DNA from: an uncultured Oscillospiraceae bacterium
Lineage (GTDB): Bacteria; Bacillota; Clostridia; Oscillospirales; Oscillospiraceae
NCBI GenBank assembly: GCA_910588045.1
Contig: CAJUPS010000003.1
Coordinates: 1 to 64,000, forward strand
Direction of reading: 5' to 3'
Length of the DNA: 64,000 nt
The notes under the pieces were generated by a model. The model had not been told where the DNA came from. It ran no database searches and saw only the letters and a list, made by a program, of their open reading frames with translations. Position 1 is the first letter of the stretch; each line of letters starts with the position of its first letter. Shown here in pieces: positions 24,864 to 33,658 of the stretch. A program made the translations under genes and the position numbers.

Positions 24864-26616
24864 GTTCCGCTCCCTCCATCCATCTACGCACGATCACAAA
24901 GGCGTTGACCCTTGTTTCCGGCCTGTCCTTGATCTGGGCGCAGACCTGATACAACCCGTCCTTTTCCGGCGCGGTATAGATGCCGTTTTCCGTAATAACA
25001 CCGGACTGTTTATCCGGAATCAGAAAGTCGCAGGGCGCACCCAGCCCCTGTTCAAAAACAGGGATGAAGTTGACTTCCGCGCCGGGGGCCACGCGGGTCA
25101 CATCCGGCTCCAGGCGAAGCAGCGTTCCCGCCGGCAGCTGATGGGATGCGTGTTCCTCCGCGCGCCAGGCAAACCAGCGTAGCCGCAGGGCGGCCTGACG
25201 CAGCTGGCCCTTCAGACGTACCGCCAGCTCAAAGGTGCCCTTCTCCGGGTGAATCCGAACGCCCCGGTCAAAGCCGCTTTCGTAAGTGCCGCTGGCCTGG
25301 GTGAACAAAGAGGCGTCGCCCAGCAGAAGATCGGTATAGTTGCGGTCGGTTCCCGCCGCGGGATAGACATTTTCAATACCAAACTCAATGAATACCGCGC
25401 CGGGCCCCAGTTCATGGGCGATCTCATCGGAACAGAGAATGTTTCCCTCTTGCAGGTGAAGCCCGGCATTTAATATAACCGTCCCGGTTGCCATCTGCCG
25501 CTGAGATTCCGATAGGGCGGCGGCCGGCGTCAAATCGCCCGCTGCGGGCCGTTCCGCCGGGAGCGGTGGGGGGAAGAACGCGCCGCAGTCCGAAAGCCGT
25601 TCTTTCAGGCAGGGCAGCACAGTGCGCTGGCTTTGGGCCAGCGGAAAAACGCTGTCCAGCATCACCTGATCGCCGCAGCGCAGCAGACGCACTCCAGCCA
25701 GAGGAACGCCTTCTTGCGCACCGGTGTTCCACAGCTCCTGGGGGTCCTGGGATAAAAGCCGCCGTTCCAGAGCGGCAAGTGGATCTCCGGAAACAACGGG
25801 AAACTCCTCCCGAAAATGGAGCTGTGCCCGCAGCGGAAGGCCCCGCTTCTCCAGCAGAAATCCCTTTTCCGGCAAAGACAGCAGGACAGCCTGGGCCGTT
25901 GTATCAAGTTTGCCGGTCAATGCCAGCGTGGTTTCACCGGGTTGCAGCCGTATGGCCTGATCGAAGCCGAGCGGCTGGCCGCCCTCCGCGGCCTGGACGC
26001 CGGGTAGCTCAGGATCATATTGCAGGACAATATCCAGCGGTTCCGCACGGAAGCTCTCAATAATCAGGCGAATCTGCACCAACCCATGGGCAGGCAGGAC
26101 CCTTGGAATTACCTGCCGGACACGCAAATCATCATCCTCAAATAATGTCGCATCGGAAAAGAGGACTAAATCGCCGGCAGCGCGGGGCAGAGATCGCATA
26201 TCTGTCAGATAAAACGAAAACCGTTCCCGCGCCGCCGCGTACTCCCGCACCTCCCCCTGATCTCCCGGTACATACATAGGGTCGGCATATTCCTCGTGAT
26301 AGGCCAGCCATAAAAGCGCGGTTTCCCCATGCAGGGCGTCAAAGCCCTGGAGCGTGCGGACGCGGCAGATGGCGGGTTCGTCCACGATCAGCCAGCGGCC
26401 GCATTCATCTACAGCAAAGCCGGGGGACACCAGCAGGGAATCTCCGTCAATACGCTGCACATCCAGCCCCAGCGCCACGCCCGCGCCAAAGTCCCACTGG
26501 CTGAGAAACGCCAGCTTGTGCTCCACATATGTCTGCTCCCGGATAAAATCCGCAGAACGCATACGTTTACGGGGGAAATAGCGGTTTTTAGAAAATGGGA
26601 AAGTCTGCGGCGTCAT
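24844..26616 (-). CDS. CIS baseplate/fibre-attachment protein, first gene of operon
   Basis: This 590-residue protein begins with NRYFPRKRMRSADFIREQTY and then FGAGVALGLDVQRIDGDSLL, VSPGFAVDECGRWLIV. That start (RYFxGKxLTxxDF.EQ..., then GVALGLxV, VxPGxAxDxxGR) is recurrent in CIS and phage proteins that attach fibres to the baseplate. The C-terminal ~100 residues (LRLEPDVTRVAPGAEVNFIP, ITENGIYTAPEKDGLYQV) form an Ig-like/BIG-type domain. A cell-surface or target-binding job fits. GGAGG lies 8 bases before ATG 26616. No signal peptide or membrane segment is visible. As first gene it probably marks the operon start. Confidence 0.82.
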   Translation of the reverse strand: MTPQTFPFSKNRYFPRKRMRSADFIREQTYVEHKLAFLSQWDFGAGVALGLDVQRIDGDSLLVSPGFAVDECGRWLIVDEPAICRVRTLQGFDALHGETALLWLAYHEEYADPMYVPGDQGEVREYAAARERFSFYLTDMRSLPRAAGDLVLFSDATLFEDDDLRVRQVIPRVLPAHGLVQIRLIIESFRAEPLDIVLQYDPELPGVQAAEGGQPLGFDQAIRLQPGETTLALTGKLDTTAQAVLLSLPEKGFLLEKRGLPLRAQLHFREEFPVVSGDPLAALERRLLSQDPQELWNTGAQEGVPLAGVRLLRCGDQVMLDSVFPLAQSQRTVLPCLKERLSDCGAFFPPPLPAERPAAGDLTPAAALSESQRQMATGTVILNAGLHLQEGNILCSDEIAHELGPGAVFIEFGIENVYPAAGTDRNYTDLLLGDASLFTQASGTYESGFDRGVRIHPEKGTFELAVRLKGQLRQAALRLRWFAWRAEEHASHQLPAGTLLRLEPDVTRVAPGAEVNFIPVFEQGLGAPCDFLIPDKQSGVITENGIYTAPEKDGLYQVCAQIKDRPETRVNAFVIVRRWMEGAEHAAGSL

Positions 26617-27127
26617 GGAACGGACCTCCTTACATCATTTTCTGGAGCGTGTTCCATACTACAACATGGAAGTATGGCGGCCCTGCATATATCCGGCGGC
26701 GGAGTGTGGCGCAATATTTTGAATGGCATCAAGCAAGAAAAATGTCGAATTATGTATTATTTCACTACTAAATGATACCATAGCAGGTGCAAAAATGTCT
26801 ATCATGCCACAGGATGAGAGCTGTTTCGCAGATGGGATGATATACCGCGTCCGCCTCACAAACGGATGGGACGATTTTCGGTTGATTTCTGCCGCGTTTA
26901 TTAGAATTTTCTCGTCAAATGCATCTAAAATCAGCATGGAATTTGTCAGAGCCTTCTTTTTCCAGCAACCCAGGTTTCATATTTTCAGAAGTCGTATGTG
27001 CGGGATTATTACCGCTTAAAGAAATTTATAGCGTGTATAAACGGTCATAATACGCGAAATATAACCGCTGTAAGCGGAGAACCGGCGCCAAAAATCAAGT
27101 ATCATCTCATGTAGAGGTGATGTGAAC
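26617..27127. other. 511-bp AT-rich intergenic region with possible operators
   Basis: This stretch lies between divergent genes (CIS operon to the left, Xre-type gene to the right) and must hold both promoters. It has short open frames on both strands (26659-26937 minus, 26723-27019 plus) but neither has a good ribosome site or recognisable features. CCGCTGTAAGCGG (27065-27077) is an inverted repeat, and a related half-site TTACCGCTTAAAG occurs at 27010-27022. These could be binding sites for the adjacent Xre protein. I could not assign a convincing -35/-10 pair for the CIS operon. Confidence 0.5.
26654..26677. promoter_or_regulatory. inverted repeat upstream of CIS operon
   Basis: CCATACT and AGTATGG are perfect 7-bp arms around a 10-base spacer. 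They lie 38 bp upstream of the first CIS start codon, so they are probably in the 5' untranslated region or overlap the promoter. They could be an operator or an mRNA hairpin. No T-run follows on the minus strand, so a terminator is unlikely. Confidence 0.45.
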
Positions 27128-27448
27128 ATGGATGAAGCCTTTATCGCCGAACGGATCACAGAACTGCGGCTCGCCCGGAACATTTCTGAATATCAGATGT
27201 CACTGGAACTGGGTCAGAGCAAAGGGTATGTCCAGGGGATCACATCCGGGAAATGCCTGCCGTCAACAAAACAGCTTTTCAACATTGCGGATTATTTTCA
27301 TCTGACCGTATCGGAATTTTTTGATGATGGAAAGCACGATTCGCCCCTGGTGCTGGAGGCCACCCAAGCCCTGCGCCAGCTCAGTGACGATGATGTAAAG
27401 CTGGTATTAGGATTGATTCAACGCATTTCGCAGCAGCCGGAGCGGTAA
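27128..27448 (+). CDS. Xre-family helix-turn-helix regulator
   Basis: This 106-residue protein starts at ATG 27128, with GAGGTG upstream; a GTG two codons earlier is possible. RITELRLARNISEYQMSLEL and GKCLPSTKQLFNIADYFHL give the five-helix Xre/Cro domain (residues ~8-62). The C-terminal part (QALRQLSDDDVKLVLGLIQRI) is a helical tail typical of small clostridial phage or ICE regulators. The gene is divergent from the CIS operon and followed closely by a terminator. It could repress itself and the CIS promoter through the CCGCT repeats upstream, but that is inference. Confidence 0.9.
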   Translation: MDEAFIAERITELRLARNISEYQMSLELGQSKGYVQGITSGKCLPSTKQLFNIADYFHLTVSEFFDDGKHDSPLVLEATQALRQLSDDDVKLVLGLIQRISQQPER

Positions 27449-27460
27449 ACAAAAACAAAG

Positions 27461-27504
27461 GAGCGTGGGCGTCCGTCTGAAAGATGACGCCTACGCTCTT
27501 TTGT
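27461..27504 (+). terminator. intrinsic terminator after Xre gene
   Basis: GAGCGTGGGCGTC (27461-27473) pairs with GACGCCTACGCTC (27486-27498), followed by TTTTGTT. It lies 12 bp after the Xre stop codon. Confidence 0.85.
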
Positions 27505-27621
27505 TATAGGGAACAACACTGGTTTTTCACAGCTTCCTTTCTGTCCGAACAAAATCCCGTTGTGCATTGCACTATGACATGCTATAATCAAATGCAAGTA
27601 CCCCAAAGGGAGGTATATCTG

Positions 27622-27954
27622 TTGACTTTCCTTACACCTCGAAAAATGCGCCGTATTTTTGCTTATATAAAAAAGCGCAGGCTTCCTGTAAAAATCACAT
27701 ATCTATATGCCAACTCCCTGGGCGATTTCGCTGAAAGAATCTACACCGGCATCATTTCTGATTATACCGTTACACTCTATGAAGGGGTGGAGTTTCAGAT
27801 TGATATTGCCTTCTCCAATGGCGCTAAACTCCATGAACATCTGGGTTGGGAAACATATTTCACAGAATCAAGTCCCAATAAAACCACCCTTGAATATTGT
27901 AACGATGGCCCCTATTGCCAATTTATCATCGAAACGATACCAGAGCATAAATGA
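27622..27954 (+). CDS. small hypothetical protein
   Basis: An upstream AAAGGGAGG points to TTG 27622 as the start (110 residues), although the frame is open for 46 more codons upstream. The sequence begins FLTPRKMRRIFAYIKKRRLP and continues with KITYLYANSLGDFAERIYTG and YEGVEFQIDIAFSNGAKLHEHLGW. I recognise no family. It looks like a compact soluble alpha/beta protein. The region is AT-richer than the CIS genes, suggesting mobile-element DNA. It stands alone between two terminators. Confidence 0.6.
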   Translation: MTFLTPRKMRRIFAYIKKRRLPVKITYLYANSLGDFAERIYTGIISDYTVTLYEGVEFQIDIAFSNGAKLHEHLGWETYFTESSPNKTTLEYCNDGPYCQFIIETIPEHK

Positions 27955-28033
27955 TAAGTCTTTTCCACTTTCTGCTTTACCGCTATGTTTGAGGACGATC
28001 TGAAGTAGAATGAATCTGCTGGAAAAAGTGGCA

Positions 28034-28063
28034 AAACCGCCATGAACAAGTCCATGGCGGTTT
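28034..28063. terminator. bidirectional hairpin terminator
   Basis: AAACCGCCATG (28034-28044) pairs with CATGGCGGTTT (28053-28063) with an 8-base loop. A-rich and T-rich flanks on either side make it usable from both strands. It follows the small gene at 27622-27954. Confidence 0.65.
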
Positions 28064-28158
28064 CTGTGTCTGGTATAGTTGGCGGCTTTATCACGATTAT
28101 CTATATTATCGCCATCATATCGCGATTCCAAATGGAGTGCAATAGAAAAAGAGCGAAA

Positions 28159-28199
28159 AATGTCCCGGTCAAGCTGCAAAGCAGCCTGACCGGGACATT
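28159..28199. terminator. strong inverted repeat, likely end of PRTRC-like operon
   Basis: AATGTCCCGGTCA (28159-28171) pairs with TGACCGGGACATT (28187-28199). An inner AGCTGC/GCAGCC stem extends it. It lies about 120 bp downstream of the last minus-strand gene (28321-28542) and is probably its transcription terminator. The T-run on the minus strand (TTTTTCGC) fits. Confidence 0.7.
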
Positions 28200-28320
28200 A
28201 TCAAGGGATGGTATAAAAGTGATGGCAGAGTGCTTATTTACCCGCTGGAAAAACAGGGGGAGAGGCAGGAACAAATTCCAGCTTTCATTTCATTCCGGTA
28301 ACGCCTCGGACACTCTCGGT

Positions 28321-28542
28321 TTAGTTGTACTCGCTCCCGCTTTCCATGCGATACATTTCTTTGAGCGCCTCCAACTTGGGAAGCAAGTGGGCTGTGGATT
28401 TGCTCACTATGCTGTCTCGCTGTTCCTGCGGGAAATCTTTACAGCGATCCTCCCACACCTTGATCTCATCAGAAATGTTCCGAATTGCACGGGCGTAAAT
28501 CTCAACATGGGTAATGATGGGTTCCGGCTGTTTCTTTGGCAT
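28321..28542 (-). CDS. small charged hypothetical protein
   Basis: AGGAG lies 6 bases before ATG 28542, giving 73 residues; the frame is open 42 codons further up but without a ribosome site. The sequence is helical and charged (VEIYARAIRNISDEIKVWED, AHLLPKLEALKEMYRMES). No family is recognised. It is the last gene in the minus-strand run and lies 266 bp after the DUF6744-like gene, so it may be a separate unit. Confidence 0.6.
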   Translation of the reverse strand: MPKKQPEPIITHVEIYARAIRNISDEIKVWEDRCKDFPQEQRDSIVSKSTAHLLPKLEALKEMYRMESGSEYN

Positions 28543-28808
28543 ATAAACTCCTGCTTTCTTGCTGTTATCGACGCCATGGGTGGTTTTGGTGGACGCGCCG
28601 CGGATCGTTTCGGCCATATCGTACCAACCTGAGCAGATTACAGTAAATCTGCTGTTGTGGCCCGCCATTCAGAATCCGCCTCCTCGCCGTCCAGGACACC
28701 TCCGCCATAAACCTACCCGGCAATCTATCGAGCCGTTTTACCGGCAGCGATCCTAATGGCAGACGGCAACGCACTGACCTGTGTTAGCGGCAATGCCTCT
28801 TCCGCAAA

Positions 28809-29795
28809 TCACGCGGCGTTCTTCTTCACACGCAGGCCGCGGGCGCGAATCTGCAATTCCTCAGACAGATAGCGCAGGGAGGTAAACTGATCGTCCAAAG
28901 CCGTCAGTTCCTTGTTGAGAATCCCCTCGTAGTAGCTGCGCTTTTCCTCCAGGCCGCGGATACGCAGCGACAGCTTTTCTAAAATGTTGGGACTCTGGCT
29001 GCCAGACTGGATCAAGTGCGTGGCCCGCTCCTCATACTCCGCAATCTCCTTGCGGGCGGCCGCATAGAAGGCGAATGCCATTTTATCGCGCTGCTTGGCG
29101 TCGTTCACCACAAACATGCTGTTTGCGGCCAGCGGGGAGCGTCCCAGCCTCTGGAACTGATTGTTCTGCTCCAGAAGGTCGATCAGATCCTCAAAAAGGC
29201 TCAGTTTCGCCATGTAGTCCCGGGGGACGAAATACATATGGCCCCGGGCGATCTTGACCGCCTGCATGGAGTCCACATAGTTTTCCAGAATGGTTTCGAT
29301 CTGCCGCCGGCCCACGCAGGTCTGATACAGCTCAAACAGTTTCTGTGCCTCCATACAGTAGGGCAGCGGGTCCACATGGGGATCGGCTGCCAGATTGTCA
29401 TAGGAGAAAACGCCGCCCTCCTTGGTAAAGCTGATGTTGGCGAGCTTTCTGTAGCCGTTGGTATCCTCTCGAACGGTCTCTTTGACCAGTTCCCGGGAGA
29501 TCACGCCGCCAGGCGCCTTATTATCCCGGCAGTACACCTTGAAAATTTGGGGGCCGTAGTCGGTTTTGAGTACGCGCCGCTCATAAATATCCCCGGTGGC
29601 CGAGCGGAAGGCGTCCGCCTTGGCGGAGCGGTTTGTCGGCTGATAGGGGAACCCAACAGACGCGCAAAGCTCAATCATTTTTTCCTTATCAATCAGAATA
29701 TTGGAGAGGGAGTAGTAGAGTATCTTGCCCAAAACACCCTGCCCGTCCTGGTGGACAGCCGCAAAATCCTGGAATTGATATGTCTTTTGCTCCAT
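28809..29795 (-). CDS. DUF6744-like protein
   Basis: This 328-residue protein resembles DUF6744 proteins of mobile elements and large phages. The N-terminal half is mixed alpha/beta (ILIDKEKMIELCASVGFPYQ, IYERRVLKTDYGPQIFKVYC) with RGHMYFVPRDYMAKLSLFED in the middle. The C-terminal third is probably coiled-coil (LEKLSLRIRGLEEKRSYYEG). The function is unknown. It is near the end of the PRTRC-like operon, 45 bp after a zinc-ribbon gene. Start ATG 29795 follows GGAGG at a normal distance. The DUF name is from memory and not verified. Confidence 0.7.
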   Translation of the reverse strand: MEQKTYQFQDFAAVHQDGQGVLGKILYYSLSNILIDKEKMIELCASVGFPYQPTNRSAKADAFRSATGDIYERRVLKTDYGPQIFKVYCRDNKAPGGVISRELVKETVREDTNGYRKLANISFTKEGGVFSYDNLAADPHVDPLPYCMEAQKLFELYQTCVGRRQIETILENYVDSMQAVKIARGHMYFVPRDYMAKLSLFEDLIDLLEQNNQFQRLGRSPLAANSMFVVNDAKQRDKMAFAFYAAARKEIAEYEERATHLIQSGSQSPNILEKLSLRIRGLEEKRSYYEGILNKELTALDDQFTSLRYLSEELQIRARGLRVKKNAA

Positions 29796-29840
29796 GGTAG
29801 AATCCTCCGTTTCTGTTGTCTTTGAGAAAACGTGTCCAGT

Positions 29841-30311
29841 TCAATCATTGGAAATCGGGAAAGGCTTTCCGTCCCCATCGCATACATCGTAGTGCGTGGT
29901 GAAAACCCGCTGAAAACCTTCCTTCCCGGTAGCGCCGCAGTTCTGGCAGGTCCAGTCAATGTGGTTTCCATCCGCCAGCGCCAGCGGCATATCATAGTCC
30001 AGCTCACAGCCGCAAATGGGGCAGAGACCGGAGCGTGGAGCGTTGGGACCGCGAAAATCGAGATTGCTGCGCTTGACGTAGGCCAGCAGCTTGCAGGTCC
30101 TCAGCTGGGCCAGCTCCTGGACGGTTTTGGCGATCTTCTCAAGCATATCGCCGCTGAAGAGATTTCCGCCGCTTTTTTTGATTTCCGAGGCAACCTCAGA
30201 GGGTTGGGCTTCCCGAACATAGTTCTGGCCCACCTGCATCAGGATGTCGATAGCGCTGACCAGGGTCACGCGGTCGCCGCAGGCCAATTTGTTGAAATCT
30301 CCAAATTTCAT
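29841..30311 (-). CDS. zinc-ribbon protein of unknown function
   Basis: GAGGAG before ATG 30311 gives 156 residues. The N-terminal ~85 residues are helical (RVTLVSAIDILMQVGQNYV, LEKIAKTVQELAQLRTCKLL). The C-terminal part has two CxxC pairs, CPICGC and CQNCGA, 30 residues apart, forming a zinc ribbon. NAPRSGLCPICGCELDY and IDWTCQNCGAT are the key pieces. It probably binds nucleic acid or a partner of the replication module. It lies between the primase-ParB fusion gene and the DUF6744-like gene. Confidence 0.75.
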   Translation of the reverse strand: MKFGDFNKLACGDRVTLVSAIDILMQVGQNYVREAQPSEVASEIKKSGGNLFSGDMLEKIAKTVQELAQLRTCKLLAYVKRSNLDFRGPNAPRSGLCPICGCELDYDMPLALADGNHIDWTCQNCGATGKEGFQRVFTTHYDVCDGDGKPFPISND

Positions 30312-30337
30312 AATCGTACTCCTCATATAAAGTAATT

Positions 30338-31768
30338 TTACGCTGCCGCGGGCAAGGCCCAGGGCACGTTCTGATAGATTTTGACGGTCTGATACCCCAA
30401 CTGCTGGTAGGCCCAGAAGCGGTGCTGGCCGTCGATGACCATGCGGTTGACACAGACCAGCGGTGGAAACTCAGTATGGCCGTCCAAAAGAAGCTGCTGG
30501 TACCGTTTCGCCTTTTTCATATCGCGGGGCGGGTCACAGTCCAACTCGCTCAGAGGAATTGTCAGTTCCTCCCATTCACAGGCGTGAATAAAACCCCGGT
30601 CCTGCTTGGGATACTCTGCTTTCCAGAGATCGTCCAGATAGCGGGTGATAAAGTTTGACCTCATATCCAAAATGTTCACTCCCTTACTTGCTGCGTAGTT
30701 GCGGGCCTGATAAAAGTCGTCCACCCCCTTAAAGGTGGCATTCCAGTTCATCAGCCGGACCTTCACGCCGGGGAAGGAGGCCATCAGCTCCATGATATTA
30801 TCCAGCGCTTTTCGGACGCGCCAGTTCATCATCTTGTCCATATCCAGTGCAATCACCGCCTCAGATATAGAGAGATTTTTCAAAGCATCCTTCAGACCGC
30901 CGATAGCGGTGACGCCGGCGAAGCAGAGAAACAGCGCGTCTTGGTCCAAGAAGCTTGCCACGTCGCCTTTCAGCCCGCCTTCCGTAAGATAAGCGGTTTT
31001 CGCATGGATATTTCCGGTGACGTGAATATAGGAAAGGCTGCGGGTCCCATGTTTCCTCGTTCTGCTGGACAGCCATCGGTATTTCCGGTCCGGCTTGATT
31101 TCATCATCCAAGCGGATCTGCATTCCTTGGATATAACCGCCTTTATCGCAGTAGGGGACCAGGAGCCCGCTGTGGCCGGAGATATTCCAGTAGCCGCCAT
31201 CATCCACGTAAAAGCCCGGAATGCCCTCTAAATTGTGGAAGTCGGCCAGCATCCCGGCCAGAAAACGGCGCGGACGGTCCCCGGCCGGCAGGGAACGGTA
31301 CAGGTTTTGCGCGATACGCTCTTCCGAAAGCCCCCGAGATAGTAAATCCGCCTTATGCTTGGGGGACAGCTCCAGATGGGAGAGCATATCGTAATAAGTA
31401 TCGTGCCGCGCGGCGAGGGAGGCTGGCTCCCGCTCCGGCGGTTTTTTTGACAGGGGCTGCTGCGGGAATCGGTAGAGGCGGCCCTCCTCCGATAGCGCAT
31501 GGAACGCCTGCCGGTTGGAAATACCCTCTATGCGGGCGAACAGCGAAACGCTGTTGCCTCTGGCGTTGCAGAGGTTACAGCGATAAACGTTTTTTCGTGT
31601 GTTCAGACTGAGATGGTATTTCCCAGCTCCATGGTCGCCGCAGAATGGGCATGAGGCTTCCACCTCATCCCATTCCAATGTGCGGCTATTCAGGACAAGC
31701 CCACACCGCCTCGCTGCTTCCAGAATCGGTATTTCCTGATAGATTGCGCCGGTGTGCTGCCTGCCCAT
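30338..31768 (-). CDS. primase-like protein fused to a ParB-like domain
   Basis: This 476-residue protein has three parts. Residues ~35-95 hold a DnaG-type CHC2 zinc finger (ASCPFCGDHG, then VYRCNLCNARGNSVSL). Residues ~200-375 hold a Toprim-like fold with AYLTEGGLKGD and VIALDMDK, giving the Glu and DxD metal residues. Residues ~405-470 are ParB/Srx-like: IPLSELDCDPP, then VCVNRMVIDGQHRFWAYQQLG. The DGQHRFWAYQQLG box is the signature. A primase and a ParB (CTPase/nuclease-type) domain in one chain is unusual; it may start replication at, or mark, a specific site of the mobile element. A ParB-related gene is a defining part of PRTRC cassettes. Confidence 0.85.
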   Translation of the reverse strand: MGRQHTGAIYQEIPILEAARRCGLVLNSRTLEWDEVEASCPFCGDHGAGKYHLSLNTRKNVYRCNLCNARGNSVSLFARIEGISNRQAFHALSEEGRLYRFPQQPLSKKPPEREPASLAARHDTYYDMLSHLELSPKHKADLLSRGLSEERIAQNLYRSLPAGDRPRRFLAGMLADFHNLEGIPGFYVDDGGYWNISGHSGLLVPYCDKGGYIQGMQIRLDDEIKPDRKYRWLSSRTRKHGTRSLSYIHVTGNIHAKTAYLTEGGLKGDVASFLDQDALFLCFAGVTAIGGLKDALKNLSISEAVIALDMDKMMNWRVRKALDNIMELMASFPGVKVRLMNWNATFKGVDDFYQARNYAASKGVNILDMRSNFITRYLDDLWKAEYPKQDRGFIHACEWEELTIPLSELDCDPPRDMKKAKRYQQLLLDGHTEFPPLVCVNRMVIDGQHRFWAYQQLGYQTVKIYQNVPWALPAAA

Positions 31769-31782
31769 GGGCGCTTACCGCC

Positions 31783-33642
31783 TTACGCGGCCTGCGCGGG
31801 GGCGGCGCCGCCGGATGCCTGCACGGTCAGCCTGGCGCCCTTTACCACCTGCGCGATAAAGATCTGGCCGGTGGGCCGTACATTGTCGATGACGGGCACC
31901 CGCTCGGCGTCGTCAATGAATACGGGGAAATTGACGCCAACCAGACTTTTCAGCAGTTCCGCGACCTCCAAGCCCGCCTTAATCCGTTCGGAGCCGGACA
32001 GACAGATGTAGGGCCGGTCCTCATAAACGAATTTGAAGGAGTCCTTGACTTCGCCGGTGGTTTTCATCACGCTGTAGAGCGAGATGGACACCCGGTTCAT
32101 CTGAAGCTTGGAGAGGCGCAGTTCAACCCGTTTGGCAATATAGGAGGCCACTGCGGAGAGGAGCGCCTGCTTTTCCTTTTTGGCTGTTTCCAGCGGCGCG
32201 ATGTCCAATTCTGCGGCAGGGTCCGCCTGGGTCTGCTCCGTAAGCACGTTGATCTCCGCGGAAAGGGTAGTCAGTTCCTCTTTGATTCGGCGCAGCCGCT
32301 CCCCCTCCTTTGGGGAGAGCAGACCATACTCCAGATCCAATTCGGTATTCTGAATCTCCGCGTGGAGCCGGTCGATCTCCTTCTGGCGCTCCGCGCTTTT
32401 ATCTTGAGAGTCCTCCACCATGCGGCCGCGCTTCTCTTTCAATGCAGAAAGCGCGGCGTTCGCTTTGGCGGCGTCCTCCTGCCGGAACTGCTCAAAAACC
32501 GCGCGGGCCTTGGCGTCCAGCTCTTGCAGCTCTTTCAACTGCCCGGTCTGCGCCTGCCCTTGACGGCACAACTCGTTTACCGAGACCGTAAACTCCTTGC
32601 GGACTTGTGGCAAAGTTTCCTCTGTCACTGTCTGCTTGCACATCGGGCACTGTACGCCGGGCTTTAGCCCGGAAAGGATGTGACGCTGACGGGAAACCTC
32701 CCGCCGCAGTCCTTCAATTCGGGCCTGTGTATCAGCAAGCTGCTTGGTATATTGGCTCTGGTACTCTCTTGCCCGGATTTGTTCCAACGCCTGAGCCGCC
32801 GCCTGTATCTGGGCGTCCACCTCCTGCGTCAGCTCCGGTCCGTCAGGCTTCTCTTTCAGTAATTCCTCATGCCGGGCGTACAGATCTGGCAGCTTCTCGT
32901 TTAAGCTGCTTCCGTCAAAGCCGGTGGTACGGCGGGCCTCCAGTTCATTCGCTTCGGCTGTCAGCTGCGCGTGGCGTTGCTGCTTCTCGGCCAGCCGTCC
33001 GGTACATACCTCCATCTGATCCGCCTGGAGATCCCGCTTGCCTTGGTTGTAGATTATATCGCGATCCAACTGGGAGATCTCCTCCCGCAGCTTTTTCGCA
33101 AACGCCTCAGCGGAGAGGAATTGCTGGTTTTCCAGCAATTCACGCTCATGGGGACTCAGGGCGTTCATAATTTTGTCGTGGGGAACCTCCGGCAAATACC
33201 GTTCCAGCAGGTCGCGGCCCTTGCTGCCCATCACGTCGATAAAGTAGCGGGGATTGAACATGGAAAGGAACATGTCCCGTTCCATAAACATGACGGTGAG
33301 GTCCCGCTGGGTAATCCGGCATCCATCCAGAAGGATGTCCATGTTATCATTCACGCGCTGGCGGGTGAGCCGCCGCACTGCGCCGGTCTCGTCTGTAAAC
33401 TCCATATCCACCAAAATATCTCTGGTGTTCTGGCAATATAAGTGGTCGAGTTTGGCCCCGCCATAAAAGGGGACGCCGGTGATGGCAAAGGCGATGGCGT
33501 CCGCGATACTGGTTTTCCCTTGGCCGTTGTGTCCGGTGATGGTGTTCATATCGTCAAAGGAAAATGTGGTTTCATCCGCAAAGCCCTTAAAGCCTTTGAC
33601 GGTCAAAGAGCGCACGGAAAAGCTTTTCAATGCCTGAATCAT
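31783..33642 (-). CDS. Rad50/SbcC-like SMC-type ATPase with zinc hook
   Basis: In this 619-residue protein, Walker A GHNGQGKTS lies at 37-45, followed by a long coiled coil with a CPMC zinc-hook motif near residue 331 (PGVQCPMCKQTV). The second coiled coil ends in CLSGSERIKAGLE (ABC signature) and FPVFIDDAERVP (Walker B). This is the Rad50/SbcC/RecN layout but shorter than Rad50 (~850-1300). No SbcD/Mre11 nuclease gene is adjacent. It probably tethers or processes DNA ends of the element together with Rad52, whose gene lies 16 bp upstream. Confidence 0.9.
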   Translation of the reverse strand: MIQALKSFSVRSLTVKGFKGFADETTFSFDDMNTITGHNGQGKTSIADAIAFAITGVPFYGGAKLDHLYCQNTRDILVDMEFTDETGAVRRLTRQRVNDNMDILLDGCRITQRDLTVMFMERDMFLSMFNPRYFIDVMGSKGRDLLERYLPEVPHDKIMNALSPHERELLENQQFLSAEAFAKKLREEISQLDRDIIYNQGKRDLQADQMEVCTGRLAEKQQRHAQLTAEANELEARRTTGFDGSSLNEKLPDLYARHEELLKEKPDGPELTQEVDAQIQAAAQALEQIRAREYQSQYTKQLADTQARIEGLRREVSRQRHILSGLKPGVQCPMCKQTVTEETLPQVRKEFTVSVNELCRQGQAQTGQLKELQELDAKARAVFEQFRQEDAAKANAALSALKEKRGRMVEDSQDKSAERQKEIDRLHAEIQNTELDLEYGLLSPKEGERLRRIKEELTTLSAEINVLTEQTQADPAAELDIAPLETAKKEKQALLSAVASYIAKRVELRLSKLQMNRVSISLYSVMKTTGEVKDSFKFVYEDRPYICLSGSERIKAGLEVAELLKSLVGVNFPVFIDDAERVPVIDNVRPTGQIFIAQVVKGARLTVQASGGAAPAQAA

Positions 33643-33658
33643 ATCTGTCTCCTCCTGA

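Larger units (their letters stand above)
27955..28320. other. non-coding stretch with two hairpins
   Basis: No convincing gene lies here. An open frame at 28042-28632 (plus) starts with a hydrophobic stretch (SGIVGGFITIIYIIAIISRF) but overlaps two terminator hairpins and lacks a ribosome site. It is probably chance. The two hairpins are listed separately. Confidence 0.5.

Noticed and set aside
2476..26616. Prophage or R-type tailocin
   Set aside because: No capsid, portal, terminase, holin or lysin genes; presence of the AAA+ ATPase, DUF4255 and tube adaptor genes indicates an extracellular-CIS-type system.
26659..27019. Two short opposing frames in the CIS upstream region
   Set aside because: No ribosome sites, no recognisable features, and AT-rich regulatory DNA expected here.
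28042..28632. Possible small membrane toxin gene on the plus strand
   Set aside because: A hydrophobic start is present, but two terminator hairpins lie in the frame and no ribosome site precedes it.
28543..28808. Short minus-strand frame of 69 codons between the small charged gene and the DUF6744-like gene
   Set aside because: Arg-rich random-looking translation without a start signal; could be a decayed remnant but I cannot support it.
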